A DNA stretch of 64,000 nucleotides from an uncultured Paracoccaceae bacterium. GTDB taxonomy: Bacteria > Pseudomonadota > Alphaproteobacteria > Rhodobacterales > Rhodobacteraceae. The notes below the pieces were generated by a model that did not search any database, was not told where the DNA came from, and saw nothing but the letters and a program-made list of their open reading frames with translations. The stretch is taken from assembly GCA_934500835.1 (NCBI GenBank), contig CAKSTR010000002.1, positions 124,001 to 188,000 on the forward strand, read 5' to 3'. Made by a program: the position numbers and the translations under genes. This document shows positions 54,298 to 63,366 of the stretch, one piece after another (the first letter of the stretch is position 1; each line of letters opens with the position of its first letter).

Positions 54298-56588
54298 GTT
54301 TCAACCGCGACACGATCCGCGACGGCAATATCTGCCTGATCTGGATCGACGACATGATCGACATCTTCACCTGGCGCGATGCCTTCGGGGTGACGATCCA
54401 GACCCCGAACATCGACCGGCTGATGGCCGAGGGCACCCGCTTTGCCAATGCCTATGCCACGATCCCGCTGTGCGCCCCCTGCAGGGCCGAGGTCTCGACC
54501 GGGCTGTCACCCTTTGTCACCGGGCTGGTGGACCTGAACCGCTTCTGGCGCGATGCGCTGCCGCCCACGGCCAGCTGGGTTTACGATCTGCGCCGCGCGG
54601 GGTTCCATTGCTTCACCACCGGCAAGACCGACGCCAATTACAAGCCGATGCCGGAAGAATATCGCCGCATCCTGTTCCATGAGGATGTCGAGGCCGATGA
54701 CCGGGGCCGCCGGCGCGGGGTGCATGCCTATCTGGACAAGGGGCCGGGGATCGAAGGCGTCAACCATCCTGACGACGATGGCGCATACGACCGCACGTTC
54801 TACGACCATGCCGTTGCGCAGAACGCGATCGATTTCCTGCAGCGCGCCGACCCTGCGCGCAGGACCCTGATCCAGCTGGGGTTCAAGCATCCGCATTACA
54901 ACCTGACCTGCCCGGACCGCTTCTACCAGATGTATGATCCCGCGCAGATCGTCTGGCCGCAAAGCGCGCATCCCGACGATTACCACGGCCCGCAGCCCGG
55001 CATGGCGGTCTATGAGATGGCCTATATCGTCAATGGCCGCTGGACGCCGGAAAAGGCGGGGGACGAGGCCTGGCGGCAGGTGGTGCGCGGCTATTTCGCC
55101 GCCTGTTCCCATGTCGATCACGAGATCGGCCGCTTCATGGCCGCTTTGCGAGAGTCGCCGCTTGGGGCCAATACCACGGTGCTTTTGGTGTCGGACAACG
55201 GGTTCAACCTTGGCACCCATGACAGCTTCCACAAGATGAGCCAGTGGGACAGTGCGGCCCATGTGCCGCTTGGGCTTTGGCATGCCGCGATGGCGGGCGG
55301 GCAGGTGGTGGATTGCCCGGTGTCGCTGCACAACCTGCCAAAGACCATCCTTGATCTGGCAGGGCTTCCGCCGCGGCCGGACTGGACCTCGGGGCAAAGC
55401 CTGCTGCCGCTGATCGACCGGGATTTCGGCAGATACGATCGCGGCCAGTCGCCGCTGACCGCCGTCTTCGGCACGCTTTCGGTGCGCCCCTCGGTGCCGG
55501 GGTATGAACATCTGCGCTATTTCCGCTATCCGAACGGCGAGGAGCATGTCTATGACGTGCTGCGCGATCCGGGCGAGACCACGAATATCATCGGCTGCCC
55601 CGAGACCGAGATCCTGCGTGAGGAACTGGTTCTGGCGGCGGGCCGGCTGGGGCTGGACCTGACCGGGCTTGAGAACGGGCTGAATGCGATGATGGCGATG
55701 GACGGGACGGTTGCCTTGCAGGGCCCGCCCGCCGACAGCCATTTCTGGGCCTATGGCAGCGCCGCCGACCTGTTGAGCGCAGCACCGGCCGGGCGGCATG
55801 TGCTGTGGTATCTGGGCGGGCCGGATGGCCATGTGCTGCGGGTGCCCGAAAGCATCGGCACCCTGCGCATCGGCACCGTCACCTCGCGCCCCGAGGCGGG
55901 CGACGATGGCCCGCGCGCCTTCGAGGTCGTGGCCCATCCCGACAGCGCAATTACCTTCGAGGCCTCGGAACGGGTGCCGGTCCGCGTCCGCGGCAGCAAC
56001 CGCGGCGACCGCATGTTCGGCCCGGTCTATGCCGGCGCGGTGTTCGAGGGCGGCGATGGCGACGATCTGCTGGTGGCGGTCTCGTCGCGCCGCAACGATC
56101 ACCACGCCTTCTACGGCGGTGCGGGCAACGACACGCTGATCGGCAGTGACGGGCGCGCCACGCTGGAGGGGGGCGCGGGCGATGACGTGATCCTGGGCGG
56201 CAACGGCTTTGGCCGCATCCATGGCGGGCCGGGCAATGACCGGATCACGGTGGGCAACCGCAGCTCGACCGTTCACACCGGGCCGGGGGTGAATACCGTC
56301 ACCGCCGCCCCGGCGCGGCACAGTTTCCACATCGGGCCGGGCGAGAACACCGTGACCGGGGGCGGGGCAGGGGCCAGCTACCACATTGCCTATGGCGGGG
56401 TCTGCCGGATCACCGACTGGCACCCCGGCGAGAAGCTGGTGCTGGAAGGCTGGCCGGGACCGGCCCGGATCAGCGTCGAGGCGGGAGAGACGCTGCTGAC
56501 CCTTGGCCTGTCGGTGGTGATCCTTGAGGGCGTGACCGATCCCGCCGCCGTGACGGCGATGCTGGAGCAGGTGCCGGCGCCGGTCTAG
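54294..56588 (+). CDS. Sulfatase with C-terminal RTX calcium-binding repeats
   Basis: 764 residues. Residues ~10-460 form a type I sulfatase: metal site [10 protein letters not shown] (Asp19/Asp20), the formylglycine motif C-x-P-x-R in [12 protein letters not shown] (Cys60), and [19 protein letters not shown]. Residues ~585-700 carry nonapeptide-type repeats ([40 protein letters not shown], then degenerate GPGVNTV and GPGENTV). RTX tails are normally signals and calcium-folding domains for type I secretion, and there is no N-terminal signal peptide, so export by that route is plausible. Its FGE partner is encoded convergently, with a four-base overlap of the 3' ends. Confidence 0.87.
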   Translation: MSFNRDTIRDGNICLIWIDDMIDIFTWRDAFGVTIQTPNIDRLMAEGTRFANAYATIPLCAPCRAEVSTGLSPFVTGLVDLNRFWRDALPPTASWVYDLRRAGFHCFTTGKTDANYKPMPEEYRRILFHEDVEADDRGRRRGVHAYLDKGPGIEGVNHPDDDGAYDRTFYDHAVAQNAIDFLQRADPARRTLIQLGFKHPHYNLTCPDRFYQMYDPAQIVWPQSAHPDDYHGPQPGMAVYEMAYIVNGRWTPEKAGDEAWRQVVRGYFAACSHVDHEIGRFMAALRESPLGANTTVLLVSDNGFNLGTHDSFHKMSQWDSAAHVPLGLWHAAMAGGQVVDCPVSLHNLPKTILDLAGLPPRPDWTSGQSLLPLIDRDFGRYDRGQSPLTAVFGTLSVRPSVPGYEHLRYFRYPNGEEHVYDVLRDPGETTNIIGCPETEILREELVLAAGRLGLDLTGLENGLNAMMAMDGTVALQGPPADSHFWAYGSAADLLSAAPAGRHVLWYLGGPDGHVLRVPESIGTLRIGTVTSRPEAGDDGPRAFEVVAHPDSAITFEASERVPVRVRGSNRGDRMFGPVYAGAVFEGGDGDDLLVAVSSRRNDHHAFYGGAGNDTLIGSDGRATLEGGAGDDVILGGNGFGRIHGGPGNDRITVGNRSSTVHTGPGVNTVTAAPARHSFHIGPGENTVTGGGAGASYHIAYGGVCRITDWHPGEKLVLEGWPGPARISVEAGETLLTLGLSVVILEGVTDPAAVTAMLEQVPAPV

Positions 56589-57556
56589 CCCGCCACGCGG
56601 AAGCCGGTATGGCCGGTGGTGCTGTCGGGGGCGTTCCTTGTCCGCGAATGCACATGGTAGCGGTTGCAGTAGCTGTCGTGACACAGATACGAGCCGCCGC
56701 GCTGCACCCTGTCATCGCCTGCTGCCGGCCCTTGCGGGTCGCGCAGCGGAAAGGGGCCGGGATCGGGGCCGGGACGAAAGCGGTCGGCCACCCATTCCCA
56801 GACATTGCCGCAGCAGTTGTAAAGCCCCGAACCGTTGGGCGCAAAGGCCCGCACCGGGGCGGTGCCGACAAAGCCGTCCTCGGCCGTGTTCTGCAGCGGG
56901 AAGTTGCCCTGCCAGATGTTCATCGCATGTCCACCGCCGGGCAGAAGGGCATTGCCCCAGGGAAATTTGGCCCTTGGCAGACCGCCCCTTGCGGCAAATT
57001 CCCATTCCGCCTCGGTCGGCAGGCGCAGCCCGGACCAGGTGCAATAGGCCAGCGCGTCGAACCACGAGACATGGATGACGGGATGATCCCCGCGCCCCTG
57101 CAGGGTGCTGCCGGGGCCTTCCGGTGCGGCCCAATGCGCGCCCTTGACCAGCCGCCACCACGGCAGGCCGGGCGGCGATCGGGGGTGGCTCCCCGGATCG
57201 GCCAGAAGACCGATGAACACCGCCGACCAGCCCTCGGTCTCGGCCAGGGTGCGGTAGCCGGTGGCGCGGATGAAGCGGGCGAAATCGTCGTTGCTGCAGG
57301 CGGTGGCCGAGATGCGGAAGGGCGACAGTTTCACCTTGCGGGGGGGCGCATCGAAATCGTCGGGGAAATGGGCCTTGCGCGCCCCCATGTCGAAGAACCC
57401 GCCCTTCAGCGCGATCAGCGCCGCGGCCAGTTCTGCCCGTGTCGCGGCATCGGCCGGCGGGACGGCAAGGGCGGCGGCCCGCCAGTCCGCCGCAGCCGGG
57501 CTGCAGGCCGCGTCACGATTGGCGTCGCGGCCGGGGCCGCAACAGGGGCTGGACAT
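56585..57556 (-). CDS. Formylglycine-generating enzyme (sulfatase maturation)
   Basis: 323 residues of the FGE/SUMF1 family. [24 protein letters not shown] starts the domain; [33 protein letters not shown] and the copper-binding cysteines Cys292 and Cys297 in [16 protein letters not shown] are intact and five residues apart, as in aerobic FGEs. It oxidises the sulfatase active-site cysteine to formylglycine. The two flanking sulfatases both have Cys-type motifs, so they are its likely clients. No signal peptide; action in the cytoplasm is implied. GTG 57565 is an alternative start. Confidence 0.92.
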   Translation of the reverse strand: MSSPCCGPGRDANRDAACSPAAADWRAAALAVPPADAATRAELAAALIALKGGFFDMGARKAHFPDDFDAPPRKVKLSPFRISATACSNDDFARFIRATGYRTLAETEGWSAVFIGLLADPGSHPRSPPGLPWWRLVKGAHWAAPEGPGSTLQGRGDHPVIHVSWFDALAYCTWSGLRLPTEAEWEFAARGGLPRAKFPWGNALLPGGGHAMNIWQGNFPLQNTAEDGFVGTAPVRAFAPNGSGLYNCCGNVWEWVADRFRPGPDPGPFPLRDPQGPAAGDDRVQRGGSYLCHDSYCNRYHVHSRTRNAPDSTTGHTGFRVAG

Positions 57557-57674
57557 CGCAGACACCGGAATATGGAAGCCTGGCGAGACGTTAAGTCACG
57601 CCGCCGGGCAATACAATCGGTTGCGGCGGCCGGGCGGGCACCCTATCACTGTTGAAAACTCAGACACAGACGGC

Positions 57675-59015
57675 ATGAAAAAGAACATATTGTTCATCAG
57701 TCTCGACGATGCGGTGTCCTATTGGGGGATCCGCAAGGTGTTCGGGGCAGAGTTGAAAGTGCCGAACCTTGACCGGATCTGCGCGCAGGCCGTCGCCTTT
57801 CAGGCGGCCTATTGTCAGGCCCCGGTCTGCGGCCCGTCGCGGGCCAGTTTCATGTCGGGCCGCACCCCGCAGGAGACCGGCGTCTTTGACAACAGCCTCA
57901 GCGTCTTCGACACGCTGCCGGTGGATCAGATGTGGTCGACGCGGCTGAAGGCGGCGGGCTATTTCTGTTCCTCAGGCGGCAAGGTCCACCACGGCTACAA
58001 GCCGCTGTCACGCACGCGGCAGGCGGCACTCTACTCGGACGGGCGCAAGGCATTCCTGCCGGACATGAGTCTGCCCCCCGATGCCAAGGCGCAGAAATTC
58101 GGCGGGCATCGCGGCGGTTGGGCCACCACCGACCCGGCCGATGATGCCACCTATTACGACCACCAGTCGGCGGACTCGGCCATCGACTTTCTGCAGACCT
58201 ATGACGGCGAGGCGCCGTTCTACCGCGAGGTCGGCTTCTTCTCGCCGCACGGGCCGCATATCACCCCGGCCCGCTTCAAGGAGATGTACAAGCTGGGGTC
58301 GTTCTGGCGGCCCGCCGCATGGGAGAAGGGCTTCGCCTGCGACGAGGGCATACCCGAGCTGGCGAAGATCCCGCCCCGCATCGCGGACGGGCAGCTGCGA
58401 TACTGGCGGCAATGCCTGCGCAACTACTTCGCCGCCTACAGCCACGGCGACCATCACCTCGGCCGGGTCTGGGAGGCGCTGAAGGCCTCGCGCCATGCCG
58501 AAAACACGCTGGTCGTGATCTGTGCCGATCACGGGTTCCACCTTGGCGACCGCGGGCGGTTCACCAAATTCACCCTGTTCGAGCAGACGACCAAGGTGCC
58601 GCTGATCCTGCACGACCCCTCACGCCGGGCGGCGGGCGTGGTCAGCGATCCGGTGGCGCTGCTGGATCTGGGGCCGACCGTGCTGGACTGGGCCGGTGTG
58701 CCGGCGCCGGCGGACTGGGCCGGCCGGTCGCTGCTGCCGATGCTGGACGGCCAGCGCGACCCCGACCGGGTGGTGTTTTCGGTCTGGGATCAGGGCATCG
58801 CCATACGAAAGGGCGACTACCGGCTGATCCGCTATCACAGCGGGCGGTCGCAGCTGTTCGACGTGGTCCACGACCGGTGGGACCAGAACGACCTTGGCCC
58901 GCAGCACCCGGCCTATGCCGCGATGCAGGAGGCGGTCGATCAGGTTCTGGCCCGCCACGGCGCGCCGAAGTCCGCTGCCACGGCGCAGACAGAAGCCGAA
59001 GAGCAGGCAGTGTGA
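57675..59015 (+). CDS. Sulfatase
   Basis: 446 residues, type I sulfatase: FISLDDAVSYWG gives the N-terminal metal aspartates (Asp11/Asp12), VCGPSRASFMSG is the formylglycine motif (Cys52), ICADHGFHLGDRGRFTKFTLFEQTTKVPLILH is the standard C-terminal metal block. It resembles iduronate-2-sulfatase-like and choline-sulfatase-like enzymes; the substrate is unknown, but sulfated sugars are most likely in a glycan locus. No RTX tail and no signal peptide. Divergent from the FGE gene. Confidence 0.9.
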   Translation: MKKNILFISLDDAVSYWGIRKVFGAELKVPNLDRICAQAVAFQAAYCQAPVCGPSRASFMSGRTPQETGVFDNSLSVFDTLPVDQMWSTRLKAAGYFCSSGGKVHHGYKPLSRTRQAALYSDGRKAFLPDMSLPPDAKAQKFGGHRGGWATTDPADDATYYDHQSADSAIDFLQTYDGEAPFYREVGFFSPHGPHITPARFKEMYKLGSFWRPAAWEKGFACDEGIPELAKIPPRIADGQLRYWRQCLRNYFAAYSHGDHHLGRVWEALKASRHAENTLVVICADHGFHLGDRGRFTKFTLFEQTTKVPLILHDPSRRAAGVVSDPVALLDLGPTVLDWAGVPAPADWAGRSLLPMLDGQRDPDRVVFSVWDQGIAIRKGDYRLIRYHSGRSQLFDVVHDRWDQNDLGPQHPAYAAMQEAVDQVLARHGAPKSAATAQTEAEEQAV

Positions 59016-59037
59016 TGGATCAGGCGGGGCGCGGGCG

Positions 59038-59931
59038 ATGACGGATGGCAAGAAGCAACTCGGCGTCCTGACCATGGCCTATCAGGACCATTTCTTCGTC
59101 GAACGCTGGTATCGCTACTGGTCCGCCCAGATCGGCGCCGAGAACCTGTATCTGATGAGCCATGGCAACGATCCCGCGCATCGCGAGATCTGCAAGGGTG
59201 CCACGGTGCTGCACATCCCGCGCGATCCCTCGATGTTCAAGTTCGACGTGCGGCGCTGGCGGTCGATGGGCTTCATCGCCTCGGGCCTGCTGGAGTTCTA
59301 CCGCTGGATGGTGGTCTCGGACGTGGACGAGATCGTGGTGGCCGATCCGCGCGTGGCGGCCTCGGTCCCCGACTGGATCAGCCAGACCCTGCCCGAGGGC
59401 CGCGGCACCCCGCGCAACATCGCGCCGCTTTGCCTTGAGCTGGTGCATCTGCCGCAGGAAGAGCCCGAGCGGATCGCCGATGATGCGACGATCCTGTCGC
59501 GGCGGCGGATCTTCCGGCCGAACTGGAACTACTCCAAACCCTGCCTGATCGGGGCGCCGGGGCTGTTCGGCCCGGGCGGGCACCGCAACAATCTGGGGCC
59601 GAGGGTCTTGCCGAATGATCTGTACACCCTGCATCTGAAATATTTCGACCGCGAGCGTCTGGAAGACACCGCCGAGCAGCGGCGCAGGCTGGTGGCCGAG
59701 GCCGAGGCGGCGGGATCGGCCATCGACAGCACGCACAGCTGGGGGCATACGCTGCAAAGCTATCATGACATCGTGGCGCGGCTGACGCTGGCCGGCGAGG
59801 ACATCGCGCTGCCCGACTTCCGCGCGGCGATGCGCAAGCAGCGGCTGAAATATCAGGACCAGTATATCTGGGGCAAAGCCGAGAACGCCCATCTCTACCG
59901 CATCCCCGAGCGGTTCGCGGGCGTGTTCTGA
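59038..59931 (+). CDS. Family 2-like glycosyltransferase
   Basis: 297 residues. LGVLTMAYQDHFFVERWYRYWSAQIG is a GT2-like opening; WMVVSDVDEIVVADPR carries the DxD; the end includes HSWGHTLQSYHDIVARL. It starts 22 bases after the second sulfatase stop in the same direction and is likely in one transcript with it. Its domain plan resembles the N-terminal part of the two-domain transferase at 45409. Donor unknown. Confidence 0.78.
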   Translation: MTDGKKQLGVLTMAYQDHFFVERWYRYWSAQIGAENLYLMSHGNDPAHREICKGATVLHIPRDPSMFKFDVRRWRSMGFIASGLLEFYRWMVVSDVDEIVVADPRVAASVPDWISQTLPEGRGTPRNIAPLCLELVHLPQEEPERIADDATILSRRRIFRPNWNYSKPCLIGAPGLFGPGGHRNNLGPRVLPNDLYTLHLKYFDRERLEDTAEQRRRLVAEAEAAGSAIDSTHSWGHTLQSYHDIVARLTLAGEDIALPDFRAAMRKQRLKYQDQYIWGKAENAHLYRIPERFAGVF

Positions 59932-59952
59932 GGGCGAAGGCAAGAGGGCAGA

Positions 59953-60765
59953 ATGGCGGAAAAATTCGGTCTTTACTGGTGGCGTCCGGGCGACGGGAAG
60001 ATCAACCTCGGCGACGCAATCTCTCCCCTGGTCCTTGCCCATGTCACGGGGCGGCAGATCGTGCATGCCGGGCCGCAGCGCTGTGACGGCATCGCCATCG
60101 GCAGCGTCTTTACCAAACGCATCGCCAAGACCGAAAACCGCGAGTGGCCGCTGTTCGTCTGGGGCAGCGGCACCCTGCAGCCCAAACCCTGCCGGCTGGG
60201 CCGGCTTTCGGTGGTGCTGGCGGCGCTGCGCGGGCCCCATACCGCAGGCCAGATCGCCGGCTGCCCCGATCTGCCCTTTGGCGATCCCGGCCTGTTCGTG
60301 CCCGAGATCTGGCCGGCCAGCGCCACGCCGTCGGGCCGGATCGGGCTGATCCCGCATCATGCGCTTCTGGGCCGTGAGGAGGTGGCGCAGCTGGCCGCGG
60401 CGCTTGGCGATGTGGCGGTGATCGACTTCACCGACCCCGATATTGCGGCCACGCTGCGGGTGCTGTCGGAATGCCGGCTGATCGTCTCTTCCAGCCTGCA
60501 TGGTCTGGTGATCGCCGATGCCTACGGCATCCCGAGCCTGTTCTGGAACGAGGGCGGAGAGCGCAACGAATGGAAGTTCCGCGACTATTACGCAGGGGCG
60601 GGGCGTGAGGACTATCACGCGCTGCCGGCGGCGCGGATCATCGAGATTGCCGCCGGCGGCAAGGTCGCGGACCTGCCGTTTTCCTGCCTGCCGGCTGCGG
60701 CGCGCGACACCCGCCTTTCCGACCTGCGCCGCGCAGCCGACGCCATGCCGGCGGGCACCCGCTGA
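59953..60765 (+). CDS. Polysaccharide pyruvyl transferase family protein
   Basis: 270 residues. INLGDAISPLVLAHVTGRQIVHA at the start, a central WGSGTLQP, FGDPGLFVPEIW, and the C-terminal LRVLSECRLIVSSSLHGLVIADAYGIPSLFWNE are the family's signature elements. It adds a ketal-linked pyruvate to a sugar, giving the glycan negative charge. AAGAGGGCAGA precedes the ATG. Last plus-strand gene of the locus. Confidence 0.88.
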   Translation: MAEKFGLYWWRPGDGKINLGDAISPLVLAHVTGRQIVHAGPQRCDGIAIGSVFTKRIAKTENREWPLFVWGSGTLQPKPCRLGRLSVVLAALRGPHTAGQIAGCPDLPFGDPGLFVPEIWPASATPSGRIGLIPHHALLGREEVAQLAAALGDVAVIDFTDPDIAATLRVLSECRLIVSSSLHGLVIADAYGIPSLFWNEGGERNEWKFRDYYAGAGREDYHALPAARIIEIAAGGKVADLPFSCLPAAARDTRLSDLRRAADAMPAGTR

Positions 60766-60788
60766 GGCAGGATGCCGGCCGGCGGGTG

Positions 60789-61883
60789 TCAGCTTGCCTT
60801 GACGCGGGCGGCAAGCCCCGGCTCGGACCGGCTGAGAAGCGCCACGCGGCGATAGAGGCGCAGGTAGATCAACAGGATTGCCGCGATGGACAGCAGGATG
60901 AGCGGCGTGCTGGTGGCAAAGCCCACCATCAGCACGGTGGCGAGTAACGGCAGCACCATCACCAGCAGCCCGGTCAGCGCGTTGCGCAGATTCGGTGCGC
61001 CGATCGCTTGGGCGATTTGCCGGGCGCGCGAGCGGTAGATCAGGCTGTGCAGATGCAACCGGTCAGGCTGTCCGGGATGGCTGCCGCTGCGCATCACCCG
61101 GCGGTGGATCGAGACCATGGTCTCGATCACCGGATAGGACAGCGCCAGAAGCCCGATCAGCGGCGAGAGATCGGGGTTGCGGGCGGGCAGGGTGACAGCG
61201 ACCACCGCCAGCAGGAAGCCGGTCGCATAGGCCCCGGCATCGCCAAGGAAGATCTTGCCCAGCGGGAAATTCAGCAGGAAAAAGCCGGCCAGCGCGCCGA
61301 TGGCGACAAGGCAGACCGCCATGACCTGCTGGTCGCCCGCCTGCCAGGCGACGGCGGCAAAGCCGACGAGGATCAGGATCGAGGTACCCGACGCCAGCCC
61401 GTTCACCCCGTCGATGATGTTGATCGCATTGGCGATGCCGCCGATGGCGAAGCCGGTGAACAGCACCGCCGGCAGCCAGGCGGCAAACAGCACATCCAGC
61501 CCCGGAATTCCCAGCCGGTCAATGAAATAGCCCGAGGCGAGGCAGTACAGCAGCCCGGCGCAGATGGTGGCCAGCAGCCGCGCCTTGACGCTGACCCGCT
61601 TGGTCAGATCCTCGATCAGGCCGAACAGGAAGGCCGGAGCCGACGTGAGCAGGATCAGCCACCACAGACCTTGCGTCTCGGGTGGCAGGCCGACACCGCC
61701 CGCGACCGCGCCCGCGAGCAAAGCCACCCCGCCGATGCGCGGGGTTGGCGTCTTGTGGACCTTTTGAACGCCGGCGTGGCCATCGAGTGTCAGATGTCCG
61801 TGCAGGCGCTTGGTGACAATGATCAACAGGCCAAGAAGCGTCGATGTCGCAAATGCAAAAGATATAGAAACCAAAAATGACAT
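60789..61883 (-). CDS. Polyprenyl-phosphate sugar-1-phosphate transferase (WecA/MraY family, GT4)
   Basis: 364 residues, about ten membrane helices. KVHKTPTPRIGGVALLAG, LIEDLTKRVSVKARLLAT, NIIDGVNGLASGTSILIL (the conserved N-x-x-D-G) and GKIFLGDAGAYATGFLLA (the conserved D) are diagnostic. It transfers a sugar phosphate (often GlcNAc-1-P) from a UDP-sugar to undecaprenyl phosphate, starting synthesis of a lipid-linked glycan. It converges on the pyruvyl transferase gene and is probably the priming enzyme for the locus. Confidence 0.9.
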   Translation of the reverse strand: MSFLVSISFAFATSTLLGLLIIVTKRLHGHLTLDGHAGVQKVHKTPTPRIGGVALLAGAVAGGVGLPPETQGLWWLILLTSAPAFLFGLIEDLTKRVSVKARLLATICAGLLYCLASGYFIDRLGIPGLDVLFAAWLPAVLFTGFAIGGIANAINIIDGVNGLASGTSILILVGFAAVAWQAGDQQVMAVCLVAIGALAGFFLLNFPLGKIFLGDAGAYATGFLLAVVAVTLPARNPDLSPLIGLLALSYPVIETMVSIHRRVMRSGSHPGQPDRLHLHSLIYRSRARQIAQAIGAPNLRNALTGLLVMVLPLLATVLMVGFATSTPLILLSIAAILLIYLRLYRRVALLSRSEPGLAARVKAS

Positions 61884-62586
61884 TTGGTCACCTGATCAAG
61901 AGTGTTGCTGAAACTGATCTGGAACAGGGTAATGACATGACCAATGGGTCATTCGATGCCAGCATCTCTATGCGATAGAACGTGGTGCGGCTAGAATGAA
62001 GTTTCCTAAAATTTGCTGCATTTCTTCACCGCAATCGAATATCTACATATTGTTTTAGTCTGATTGCTGATCGCTATATGTGGGATAACTGGCGTGTTCC
62101 GCGCAAGCTTCCGGCAGATTCGCAACATTTTTTTGGGGGTGGTTAGTTCGTTTCGGCAAACCGCAAGGAAATCGGAATCCGGGGAAAGTATCCGCCGCAG
62201 GTAGAATTCTCTACAGGCTTTGCGGTCCTATTGTTGGGTAAGGGGCGGCGGAGGGCTTTGCCGCCCGGCTCCATCTGTTGTTGGGATGGGTTTGGGTCGG
62301 GGGCAGATTGGGCCTTGCGCAAGTCCGCCCCTGTTTTCCGTGCCGCTGCGCGGATGCGCATCGCCGACTTCCACAAGGCGCTGCTGAACCCCACGCACTG
62401 CCCGCAGCTTCCGGCATGGACCTTGTGCGGAAGGCGGCGGGGCTCTGTGTCTCTGCCGCGTCCGCGCGTCTATTCACGACCGATTCCGCCCGTTGTGTAT
62501 TCCTGACTGATTTGATATGGAATGCCGCGATCAAGCCCGGACGCCAGATCCTTCCGCGAAGTTCCCACCTCAGAAGGGCCTGATCC
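61884..62586. other. AT-richer intergenic region without a credible gene
   Basis: About 700 bases lie between the WecA-like start and the next gene. The first 350 are visibly AT-rich (TTCCTAAAATTTGC, ACATATTGTTTTAGTC) against the GC-rich background. An inverted repeat ATGACC-AATG-GGTCAT (61937-61952) sits 54 bases upstream of the WecA-like start and could be an operator. A GC stem GGGCGGC/GCCGCCC (62243-62266) lies further on. Open frames in 62140-62580 have no recognisable protein character. A regulatory RNA cannot be excluded. Confidence 0.5.
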
Positions 62587-63144
62587 ATGCGCCACGACCA
62601 CACTCCTTCGGTTGACTCCACGCCGCTGGCCCTGCTGGGCCTCGACACATTCGAGACCGGGCTTCTGGCGGTGATGCGCCACTTCCTGACCGCCTTCACC
62701 CGGCCCGAGACGCAAGGCTGGCAGACGGCCTTCGGTCTGGCCTCGGAACGCTGGGGCGAGGCGACGGGGCCGCAGATCGCGGCCGGCGGTCTTGGCCTGC
62801 TGCAGACGCTGCGCCGGGCGCGGCGGCGCGAGTTCATGTATGCCAACCCGCTGTGCCCCGGCTGCCGCGCGCAGGTGACGGGCGATGAGGCGCATCTGAT
62901 GCGGATGATCCAGGCGATGCGGCGCGACCGCACCGATCTTGCCCGCTCCGAGGTGCTGGCCCTGACCGGGGGCACCATGGACCCTGCGCTGATCCGTGCC
63001 GGGCTGGCCTTTGCCGCCCGCCACCCGGCAAAGGAGGCCGCTGCCGGTCCGCTGACGCTGGACCGCCAGCAGGGGACCGCGCGTTCCATCACCCATGCGA
63101 CGCCCCCGCCCCGTCAAGGTGGGCATCTGCGGCTGGTGCACTGA
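62587..63144 (+). CDS. Hypothetical protein with a CPGC motif
   Basis: 185 residues, not recognised. It has an N-terminal helical region (LDTFETGLLAVMRHFLTAF), then YANPLCPGCRAQVTGDEAHLMRMIQAMRR with a C-x2-C pair that could bind a metal or be redox-active, and a proline/arginine-rich tail. No signal peptide or membrane segment. The ATG follows AGGGCCTGATCC. The repeat copy at 63183 follows its stop. Confidence 0.65.
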   Translation: MRHDHTPSVDSTPLALLGLDTFETGLLAVMRHFLTAFTRPETQGWQTAFGLASERWGEATGPQIAAGGLGLLQTLRRARRREFMYANPLCPGCRAQVTGDEAHLMRMIQAMRRDRTDLARSEVLALTGGTMDPALIRAGLAFAARHPAKEAAAGPLTLDRQQGTARSITHATPPPRQGGHLRLVH

Positions 63145-63182
63145 CCGCCTCGGGTGCCGTCTCGCCCCCGCGGACGCTGGCC

Positions 63183-63206
63183 TCACCTTGGCCCAAATAT
63201 CCCTCG
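63183..63206 (-). repeat. Fourth copy of the GGATATTT repeat
   Basis: Read on the minus strand it gives GAGGGATATTTGGGCCAAGG then TGAG, matching the copies at 30661, 30708 and 36947. It lies 39 bases after the stop of the CPGC-motif gene. Confidence 0.7.
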
Positions 63207-63366
63207 GCGCCGGGTGCGCGCCGCATCCCTGATTGCCCGCGGACGGCGCCAAGCTTTTCTTGACGAAAGGCCTGGCGGGTGGAACCTTTGCCCTCGCGCG
63301 ACGTGCCGTTGCGCGGTCACCGCGGGCTGCGCGCAAAGGCCGCCCGCCCGAAGGGGAGAGACAGCC

